Below, piece by piece: positions 13,239-18,897 of a DNA stretch of 18,897 nucleotides. The position numbers and the translations under genes are program-made. The stretch is from Rhodobacter sp. GTDB taxonomy: Bacteria > Pseudomonadota > Alphaproteobacteria > Rhodobacterales > Rhodobacteraceae. Position 1 is the first letter of the stretch; every line of letters begins with the position of its first letter. The stretch spans positions 1 through 18,897 of the forward strand of contig PNNE01000100.1 in NCBI GenBank assembly GCA_013824055.1, given 5' to 3'. Below the pieces are notes generated by a model. It searched no databases. It saw only the letters and a list, made by a program, of their open reading frames with translations, and was not told where the DNA came from.

Positions 13239-14555
13239 TCAGTGGGCGATGTCTTCCTGGCGGACGAACATGTTGCCCCAGGCGCGGTCGATCAGCTCGG
13301 GTGTCATCTGGTAGGGGATGTTCTCGAACTCGCAGACTGCAATCATCTGATCGATCAGGTAGATCGGCTGATAATTCGCGTAGTTGTTGGCGATGGTCGG
13401 GAACTTGACCTTCATCAGGTGCATCAGGGCCGTCTCGTCCAGCGGCATCTTCTTCTTGCGGGCGACCATCGCGAAGATCTTGAGGAAGTTCTCCTGGCTG
13501 GGGCCGTCGATCTTGATCTTGAAGAAGATACGGCGAAGGGCCGCGCCGTCGAAGATCTGGTTGGGGTGGAAGTTGGTCGAGAAGATGACCAGCGTGTCGA
13601 AGGGCACGGTGAATTTCTCGCCCGATTGCAGCGCCAGGATGTCGCGGCTTTCTTCCAGCGGCACGATCCAGCGGTTGACGATCTTCTGCGGGGGTTCCGC
13701 CTGGCGGCCAAGGTCGTCGATGATGAAGATGCCGCCGGTGGCCTTCAGTTGCAGCGGCGCCTGATAGGTGCGGGCCGTCGGGTTGTAGTTCAGGTCCAGC
13801 ATGTCAAGCGAAAGCTCACCGCCGGTGATGACCGAGGGACGCTCGCAATAGACGTAGCGGTTGTCGAAGCGGTTCGAGGTGCGGCGGAGCGAGTTCGGAT
13901 CGTCGACGGCGGATTCGGCGGCCGAATGCACGATCGGGTCGTAGACGCTGATGATCTGGCCGGAATATTCGATGGCGCGGGGCACATAGACCTTGTCGCC
14001 CAGTGCGGCACGGATGCCGTGGCTGATCGAGGACTTGCCGTTGCCGGGCGGGCCGTAAAGCAGGATCGAGCGGCCCGAGGTCACGGCGGGGCCGAGGTTG
14101 TCGATCAGGTCGGGCGGCAGGATCAGGTGGCCCATGCCGGACATCAGCTGTTCGCGGTTCAGCCGGATGTCGCGCACCGACTGGCGCTTGATCTGCACCG
14201 AATACTGGTCCAGCGGCACCGGCATCGCGCCGTAATATTCCGACTGCGACAGGGCATCCAGCGCGCGGGCCTTGCCGGCGTCGGTCAGCTCGTACCCCAT
14301 CTCGCCGCCGGCGGTGGCGTGCATGGTGCCGGTCGCGGTCAGCAGCTTCTGTGATCGTGCCAGGTCCACCAGTTCCTGGGTCAGCGGGACCGGCAGGCTG
14401 ATCGCCTTGGCCAGCGCCGAGACCTGGTCCTGGTTGGTGCGGAACATCGTCTTGAGCAGGATGTCCCGCATCATGACGGTGGACAGCCCGGTATCGGCAA
14501 GCGATCGGGGCGAGGGCGGCGGTTGGACGCCGGACACCGGGGCTTCAGCGTTCAT
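13239..14555 (-). CDS. AAA ATPase at the end of the Tad operon
   Basis: P-loop ATPase of 438 residues with unknown partner. The N-terminal about 25-110 reads like a small helical/winged-helix domain (VMMRDILLKTMFRTNQDQVSALAKAISLP...YELTDAGKARALDAL), suggesting protein or nucleic-acid contact. The AAA core follows: Walker A GPPGNGKSS (168-176), Walker B GIFIIDDLGR (275-284), sensor-1-like VIFSTNFHP (323-331) and an Arg pair at 341-342. It is not a GspE/CpaF-type secretion ATPase nor CpaE. It lies 63 bases after the prepilin peptidase on the same strand, so a role in Tad pilus control is likely by position. From memory, similar genes accompany Tad loci in other Rhodobacterales. CGGAGC precedes the ATG. 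Confidence 0.85.
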   Translation of the reverse strand: MNAEAPVSGVQPPPSPRSLADTGLSTVMMRDILLKTMFRTNQDQVSALAKAISLPVPLTQELVDLARSQKLLTATGTMHATAGGEMGYELTDAGKARALDALSQSEYYGAMPVPLDQYSVQIKRQSVRDIRLNREQLMSGMGHLILPPDLIDNLGPAVTSGRSILLYGPPGNGKSSISHGIRAALGDKVYVPRAIEYSGQIISVYDPIVHSAAESAVDDPNSLRRTSNRFDNRYVYCERPSVITGGELSLDMLDLNYNPTARTYQAPLQLKATGGIFIIDDLGRQAEPPQKIVNRWIVPLEESRDILALQSGEKFTVPFDTLVIFSTNFHPNQIFDGAALRRIFFKIKIDGPSQENFLKIFAMVARKKKMPLDETALMHLMKVKFPTIANNYANYQPIYLIDQMIAVCEFENIPYQMTPELIDRAWGNMFVRQEDIAH

Positions 14556-14573
14556 AGGGCAAGCTCCGTGGAC

Positions 14574-14596
14574 AATCGTAGCGAACTGCTTCGATT
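14574..14596. other. Imperfect inverted repeat between tadV and the AAA ATPase gene
   Basis: Arms AATCGTAGC (14574-14582) and GCTTCGATT (14588-14596) match at eight of nine positions around a 5-base loop. No T run follows in either direction. It might be a processing stem setting ATPase expression apart from the rest of the operon. Confidence 0.3.
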
Positions 14597-14618
14597 TGAG
14601 TCGTAAACGTGACTTGTG

Positions 14619-15113
14619 TCAGCCCTGTGGCCAGATGGCGGCAAGAAGGTAGAAGACCACGATGCTGGACAGCGAAAGCCCGAAGGGGAAGAAGCGCCGT
14701 CGGTTCCAGCTTTCCCAGTCCGGCGTCGCGTTGCGAACAAAGGGCAGGCTGCGCAGAATGCGGTGCAGGATCAGCGATCCGATCATCGCAACGAAGGTGA
14801 TCAGAAGAATCTCGCCGATATTGCCGCCGACGAACAGGCCAGACATCGCGGCGCTGTACTTGGCATCGCCGGCCCCGAAGGTGCCGGTGAGGTACAAAAG
14901 GAAGCCCGCCACGAAGACCACGGCCATGATGGCAAAGCCCCAGAGCCAGGACTCCCACGGCACCAGATACCAGCCGATCAGCGGCCAGACCGCTGCCATC
15001 GCGATGACAGCGGTGTTCGGGATCTTCATCCGTTTCAGGTCCGAGACAGCGGCCCAGATCGCAATGGGCAGCACCGGGACAAGCAGGATCAGCGCGTCAG
15101 TAGGTTCCAGCAT
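14619..15113 (-). CDS. cpaA: Prepilin peptidase TadV/CpaA (A24 family)
   Basis: Inner-membrane aspartic protease that removes the leader from Flp pilins and pseudopilins. The short 164-residue form lacks the N-terminal methylase domain of PilD, as expected for TadV/CpaA. The catalytic aspartates are Asp25 in AAVSDLKRMKIPN and Asp83 in TGTFGAGDAKY (the GxGD motif). About five or six hydrophobic segments are visible, starting at residue 7. The upstream gene's stop directly adjoins this ATG (TAA-ATG), indicating coupled translation in the Tad operon. No pilin gene is in the window; it may lie beyond the right edge. Confidence 0.94.
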   Translation of the reverse strand: MLEPTDALILLVPVLPIAIWAAVSDLKRMKIPNTAVIAMAAVWPLIGWYLVPWESWLWGFAIMAVVFVAGFLLYLTGTFGAGDAKYSAAMSGLFVGGNIGEILLITFVAMIGSLILHRILRSLPFVRNATPDWESWNRRRFFPFGLSLSSIVVFYLLAAIWPQG

Positions 15114-15971
15114 TTACATCGTCACATTGGCATCAAGGGCTTCAAGGCTGCGCACGGCGGCTTCGAAGTGCTTCGGATGGGTTTCTATCGCCTGGTTCAG
15201 CAGGCCCTTGCCGACCGAGACGTCGCCCTGCTTGATCGCCGCAAGAGCCATCGAATACAGCAGCTCGGCCCGTTCGATCTGGGTCATCCGCACGACCGGA
15301 AGGTCATACTTGCGCTGGGCGGCGCGGGCGAGAACCAGGTTGTTCTTCGCGGTGAAGAGCTGCGGATCGTAGGTCAGCGCTTCCATGAACAGTTTTTCCG
15401 CCCCGGCATGTTCGCCGCGCGTCAGCTTGGAGAAGCCCCAGTTGTTCAGGACCCCGGCCGGAGTCGTGGTCAGCCCGGCGGCAATCTCGTAGAAGCTGTC
15501 GGCCTTCTTCCAGTTCCGGTCGCTGTCGGCGACCATCGCTTCCAGCCGGTAGCGGTCAAAGCTTTCGTAGGTCGGCGGGATCTGGTTCAGCTCGGCCTTG
15601 GCTTCGGTCCACTGGTTCGAGCGGATCAGCGCATCCGCCAGCATCACCCGGTCCTGGGGCGTGGAGTCAGGGTGGGCGATGGCCGTGCGCCAGACCTGGG
15701 CGGCCTCGGTCGGCTTCTGCGCGCGCACCAGCGACCGGCCCAGACCGCGCATCAGGTCGATCCGGTCGGGGTTCTGTTCAAGGGTGCGGGTGAAATAGCT
15801 GACCGCTTCGTTCGGGTCCGCAACCGACAGCATCACTTCGTTGAGGTTGGACTCGTCGATGACGTTGACGTCCTTGAGAGCCCGCTGCACCTGCGCGTCA
15901 GAGTTGTTCTGACAGGCGGACAAGGCAACCGTGCTGGCAAGGCACAGCAAGGCAAAAATCGGATGGCGCAT
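15114..15971 (-). CDS. TPR lipoprotein of the Tad operon
   Basis: Predicted lipoprotein of 285 residues. The start at 15971 gives a signal peptide MRHPIFALLCLASTVALSAC with lipobox LSAC and Cys20. Longer upstream extension is charged and would destroy it. AAGGA stands about ten bases upstream. The rest is a series of tetratricopeptide-like helix pairs (about 60-270: NEAVSYFTRTLEQNPDRIDLMRGLGRSL; PAGVLNNWGFSKLTRGEHAGAEKLFMEALTYDP). It resembles TadD, a periplasmic or outer-membrane adaptor for secretin and pilus assembly. With the preceding gene this makes two TPR lipoproteins in tandem, perhaps a diverged duplication. It abuts the prepilin peptidase start. Confidence 0.88.
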   Translation of the reverse strand: MRHPIFALLCLASTVALSACQNNSDAQVQRALKDVNVIDESNLNEVMLSVADPNEAVSYFTRTLEQNPDRIDLMRGLGRSLVRAQKPTEAAQVWRTAIAHPDSTPQDRVMLADALIRSNQWTEAKAELNQIPPTYESFDRYRLEAMVADSDRNWKKADSFYEIAAGLTTTPAGVLNNWGFSKLTRGEHAGAEKLFMEALTYDPQLFTAKNNLVLARAAQRKYDLPVVRMTQIERAELLYSMALAAIKQGDVSVGKGLLNQAIETHPKHFEAAVRSLEALDANVTM

Positions 15972-16008
15972 CTTAGGCGTCCTTTTTGTTGACTGCTCAG
16001 GGCACCGC

Positions 16009-16566
16009 CTAGAGGTCGGACAGGAGAACGAACTTGCCCTTTTCCTGCCGGACGAGACGGAACCCGCCTTTTTCTTGTTGTTGGTCGGGATCATACACAT
16101 TCGCCTTGCTCTGGGCGATAGCGAGCATCAGATTTTCGCGGATCGAGTCCGTTTCGCCACTATCCAGCGCGAAGGCCTTCTGGAACAGGACCCGCGCCTC
16201 GCCCGACTTGCCCTGTTCCATCAGGACGACGCCCAGGTTGTTGATCGCCGGGACGAAGTTCGGGTCCAGTTCAAGCGCGCGGTTCAGGATCTTCTCGGCC
16301 TGGCCCAGCCGGCCAAGCGCAAGGTTGGCCGAGCCGATGGCGGACAGCACGTCGGCGTTGATCCCGGTTTCGCCCGCGCCGCGCAGATAGGCCTTGAGCG
16401 CAAGCTCGTGCTCGCCCGCCTCCATCAGCCGGTGGCCGACGGTCATGCCGTCAACGGCATCTCCACGGGCATCGACACCGAAAGGGCTGTTCCTGGAAAC
16501 AGTGCCAGCCGGCGTGCAGCCGGCCAGCACCAAGGCGCAGACGGTCAGTAAGGCCGTGTGGCGCAA
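16009..16566 (-). CDS. tadD: TadD-like TPR lipoprotein
   Basis: Predicted lipoprotein of 185 residues with signal peptide MRHTALLTVCALVLAGC (lipobox LAGC, Cys17). Two clear TPR units occupy about 70-140: ADVLSAIGSANLALGRLGQAEKILNRALELDP and VPAINNLGVVLMEQGKSGEARVLFQKAFALD. TadD proteins support secretin assembly for Flp pili. The only start that keeps the signal peptide is TTG at 16566, with GGGAAA upstream, because the tadC stop is in the same frame just four codons before it. Spacing to tadC is 13 bases, and 37 bases to the next TPR gene, so this is operon-internal. Confidence 0.87.
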   Translation of the reverse strand: MRHTALLTVCALVLAGCTPAGTVSRNSPFGVDARGDAVDGMTVGHRLMEAGEHELALKAYLRGAGETGINADVLSAIGSANLALGRLGQAEKILNRALELDPNFVPAINNLGVVLMEQGKSGEARVLFQKAFALDSGETDSIRENLMLAIAQSKANVYDPDQQQEKGGFRLVRQEKGKFVLLSDL

Positions 16567-16579
16567 ATCGTTTCCCGTT

Positions 16580-17563
16580 TCAGAGGCTGCTTGAAAGCTC
16601 GGCCATCATTGTCACCATTCCGTAGACGGAAGGCCCGATGAGAATGACCAGAAGCGGCGGAACTGTAAACAGCATTGTGCCAAGGGTCAGCTTCGTCGGC
16701 AGCATGTTGGCCTTCTCTTCCGCGCGCATGATGCGCTTGTCGCGCATGTCGGCCGAGTAGACCCGCAGCGCATCGGCGATCGAGGTGCCGAAGGTCGCGG
16801 ACTGGATGATCGTGGTCACGAACGACGCGACGTCGGGGACCCCCACACGTTCGGACATGTCCTTCAGGACCGAGATGCGTTCCTTGCCGGCCTTGACCTC
16901 TTGCGCGACAAGGTCGAATTCGTCGGCGAGGGCAGGGTACCCGGCGCGGCTTTCCTTGCCGACCCGGATGATCGACTGGTCCAGCGACTGGCCGGCCTCG
17001 ACGCAGACAAGCATCAGGTCAAGCGCGTCGGGAAAGCCCTGGATGATCTCGGTCTTGCGCTTCTCGATCCGCTTGTTCACCCAGTAGCGCGGGATGTAGT
17101 AGCCGATGGCGCAGGGCAGCAGGCTGTACAGCATGAGGTCCGTGCCGGACATTTCCTGGGACATGGACTGGATCAGCGCGACGCTCAGGCCGCCGATCAG
17201 GAACAGGATCGCCATCAGGAACTGGACCGCATGGAACATGCGCACCGCGTTCTTGCCGGTATACCCGGCGCGCAGCATGTTCAGCTTGGCGGCCGACAGC
17301 TCTTCCTTCTTCTGCGGTTCAAGGAACTGGGCGAATTTCTCAAGCTTGTCGATGCTTTCGGCCCTGCGCAGCCCCTTCTTCTTGTCGACGCTGGCCTTCG
17401 GGACCTGGTCCTTCAACTCGCGGAAGCGGTCGCGCTGGCGTTTCATCACCACCGGCAGGGCCAGCAGGATCAGCAGCAGGCCCAAGAGACCCACCGCCAG
17501 AAGCGGCGCCATCGGACCGAAGCGTTCGGTCAGTCCGGTCATGAAGTTGGGAATGAAGTCCAT
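16580..17563 (-). CDS. tadC: Tad pilus inner-membrane platform protein TadC
   Basis: Integral membrane protein of 327 residues with a type II secretion F (T2SSF) domain. It pairs with TadB to form the platform on which the CpaF motor extrudes the Flp pilus. N-terminal membrane helix (about 18-40), basic cytoplasmic stretch, two helices (about 110-160), then the T2SSF core at about 180-300, with FPDALDLMLVCVEAGQSLDQSIIRVGKE (the D-LDL-V-VEAG-SL-Q pattern). It closes with a membrane pair (about 300-325). Length is standard. Start is 7 bases after the tadB stop. Confidence 0.95.
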   Translation of the reverse strand: MDFIPNFMTGLTERFGPMAPLLAVGLLGLLLILLALPVVMKRQRDRFRELKDQVPKASVDKKKGLRRAESIDKLEKFAQFLEPQKKEELSAAKLNMLRAGYTGKNAVRMFHAVQFLMAILFLIGGLSVALIQSMSQEMSGTDLMLYSLLPCAIGYYIPRYWVNKRIEKRKTEIIQGFPDALDLMLVCVEAGQSLDQSIIRVGKESRAGYPALADEFDLVAQEVKAGKERISVLKDMSERVGVPDVASFVTTIIQSATFGTSIADALRVYSADMRDKRIMRAEEKANMLPTKLTLGTMLFTVPPLLVILIGPSVYGMVTMMAELSSSL

Positions 17564-17570
17564 GTTCGAC

Positions 17571-18539
17571 CTACACTTTGATGTTGGTCATCACCTTCAT
17601 GTAGATGATGTTGATGATGAGGAAGGTGATGACGAAAAGAGCGGCGGGGATGTAGGCGGTCGTCTCCTTGACTTCGTCATAGTAGTCGGGCTGGACCACG
17701 TTGATCATGACCAGCGCGGCGATCGGGAAGCCGGACAGGAACATGCCGGACCATTTCGCTTCGGCGGTGATGGCGCGGACGCGGCGGAACAGCTTGAAGC
17801 GGGCACGGACCACCCTGGCGAGGCCTTCCAGGATTTCGGCGAGGTTGCCGCCCGACTGCTGCTGGATCGACACGGCGACGGCAAGGAAGCGAAGGTCCTG
17901 GCTGTCCATCCGTTCGGCAAAGGCCTTCAGCGATTCGGACACGTCGCGGCCATAGGCGGCCTCGTCCGAGATGACGCCGAATTCGGAGCCCAGCGGGTCG
18001 GGGATTTCCTTGGCGACAATGCCGATGGCGGTCGAGAAGGGGTGGCCGACGCGCAAGCTGCGCACCATCAGCTCGATCGAGTCGGGCAGCTGTTCTTCCA
18101 GCAGGTTCATCCGCTTTTTCGCAGTGCTGTTGACCCAGTAGAAGACCCCGCCAATCCCCATCGCAATGCCAAGGGCGACGCGCAGGCCGGTATCGGCTGC
18201 TGTGAAGACCGAAAGCAGGAGGAAGGCAAAGACCGACAGGCCCGCCATGATGCCGATCAGCGCCTGGGGCGAAAAGGCGATGTTGGCCCGCTGCGCCTTC
18301 TTGGCCAGCATCGAGTAAAGCGGGATGTTCTTCGCGTTCAGGTGCTGGTTCATCTCCTTGCGGAGCTGTTCCAGGACCTGCTCACGGTTCGCGTTCTTTT
18401 CCAGCAGCGATAGCCGCCGGCTGACCCGGCTGTTCAGGCTGATGGATTTACCGAACACGATCAGATAGATACCGTTGACGATCACGACGACCGCCACGAA
18501 GATCATGATGTAGATAAGGGGGGCTGCGCTGATTTCCAT
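17571..18539 (-). CDS. tadB: Tad pilus inner-membrane platform protein TadB
   Basis: Partner of TadC in the pilus platform, 322 residues. The start at 18539 (MEISAAPLIYIMIFVAVVVIVNG) begins on the first membrane helix and lies five bases after the cpaF stop; a longer reading would overlap cpaF. Basic cytoplasmic region (about 30-90), two helices (about 92-140), then the T2SSF domain: LPDSIELMVRSLRVGHPFSTAIGIVAKEI (about 150-180), QQQSGGNLAEILEGLARVVRARFKLFRRVRAITAEAK (about 228-264), and two final helices. This SGGNLAEIL block is typical of TadB. Confidence 0.95.
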   Translation of the reverse strand: MEISAAPLIYIMIFVAVVVIVNGIYLIVFGKSISLNSRVSRRLSLLEKNANREQVLEQLRKEMNQHLNAKNIPLYSMLAKKAQRANIAFSPQALIGIMAGLSVFAFLLLSVFTAADTGLRVALGIAMGIGGVFYWVNSTAKKRMNLLEEQLPDSIELMVRSLRVGHPFSTAIGIVAKEIPDPLGSEFGVISDEAAYGRDVSESLKAFAERMDSQDLRFLAVAVSIQQQSGGNLAEILEGLARVVRARFKLFRRVRAITAEAKWSGMFLSGFPIAALVMINVVQPDYYDEVKETTAYIPAALFVITFLIINIIYMKVMTNIKV

Positions 18540-18544
18540 GGCGG

Positions 18545-18897
18545 TCAGATGATCGGTTCGTAGATGGAGGCCGGCAGGTCGAAGCCCCACTGGCGGAAGC
18601 GGTCGGAATAGGACGAGCGGATGCCGGTCGCGTTGAAGCGACCGATGATCTTGCCCGAGGGCTCCACCCCAAGACGTTCGAAGCGGAAGACTTCCTGCAT
18701 CGAGATGACGTCACCTTCCATGCCGGTGATTTCGGTCACGCTGGTCATGCGGCGGGTTCCGTCCTGCAGTCGGCTGGCCTGGACGATCAGGTTGACGGCC
18801 GAGGCGATCTGGCTGCGCATCGCTTTCAGCGGCATCTCGATCCCGGACATGGCGACCATGTTTTCCAGACGGCTGACGGCGTCGCGCGGGTTGTTGG
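18545..18897 (-). CDS. cpaF: Tad secretion ATPase CpaF/TadA, C-terminal part
   Basis: Hexameric secretion ATPase that powers Flp pilus assembly. Only the last about 117 residues are inside the window; the 5' part, including Walker A and B, lies beyond the right edge. Visible: ANNPRDAVSRLENMVAMSGIEMP (the conserved segment after the His box), SQIASAVNLIVQASRLQDGTRRMTSVTEITGMEGDVISMQEVFRF and a C-terminal GFDLPASIYEPII. These match CpaF/TadA rather than PilB or GspE. It heads the operon seen here, directly followed by tadB. Confidence 0.95.
   Translation of the reverse strand, partial: NNPRDAVSRLENMVAMSGIEMPLKAMRSQIASAVNLIVQASRLQDGTRRMTSVTEITGMEGDVISMQEVFRFERLGVEPSGKIIGRFNATGIRSSYSDRFRQWGFDLPASIYEPII

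Noticed and set aside
14616..15992. Long + strand reading frame of 458 codons opposite tadV and the TPR gene
   Set aside because: It runs across two well-supported Tad genes on the other strand, and its product is rich in Arg, His, Gln and Gly with no known domain.
1..18897. tRNA genes, CRISPR arrays, insertion sequences, toxin-antitoxin or defence genes
   Set aside because: No tRNA-like TTCGANNC stem sets, spaced direct repeats, transposase motifs or paired toxin-antitoxin genes were recognised on either strand.

Overview
The window looks like chromosomal DNA from an alphaproteobacterium of the Rhodobacterales (Rhodobacter/Paracoccus-like). The evidence is the high GC content, an alpha-type RNase P RNA, a zinc-ligand-free L33, a DUF1127 protein, an SPNFG-type cell-wall amidase and a Tad pilus operon in the order usual for that group. 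No insertion sequences, phage genes, CRISPR arrays or tRNAs were seen.

Layout. 51-2909 (+): an Excalibur-domain lipoprotein translationally linked to an N-acetylmuramoyl-L-alanine amidase, then rnpB, rpmG (L33) and a GNAT acetyltransferase. A bidirectional terminator separates these from 2967-4052 (-): a BI-1/YccA membrane protein broken by a one-base deletion, and a DUF1127 small protein. 4177-5028 (+) is a LysR regulator, overlapping convergently a quinone-oxidoreductase-like gene (5016-5988, -) that is broken by a one-base insertion. A 369-bp AT-richer gap follows, with several palindromes and a full-consensus sigma54 promoter in front of an XRE regulator (6358-6720, +). Next come a HisN/IMPase-type phosphatase, an 8-oxoguanine deaminase with its ribosome binding site in a hairpin loop, an RraB-like RNase E inhibitor, a non-coding 306-bp stretch and a guanine deaminase (-). 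Divergent from the latter are mgtE and 5-formyl-THF cyclo-ligase, overlapping by four bases. A strong double palindrome then separates these from the Tad block.

13239-18897 (-) is one strand of Tad/Flp pilus genes. Read in transcription order they are cpaF/tadA (cut by the window edge), tadB, tadC, a TadD-like TPR lipoprotein, a second TPR lipoprotein, a TadV/CpaA prepilin peptidase and an AAA ATPase. They would build the secretion motor, inner-membrane platform, periplasmic/outer-membrane support and pilin maturation for a Flp pilus.

Themes: two amidohydrolases that deaminate guanine and 8-oxoguanine lie close together, suggesting purine clean-up or catabolism. Most of the rest is housekeeping. 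I found no clear new defence or mobile system. The least ordinary signals are the sigma54-type control region at 6082-6324, the hairpin at 7721-7738, and the AAA ATPase of unknown role at the end of the Tad operon. All assignments rest on reading motifs by eye; no database search was run.
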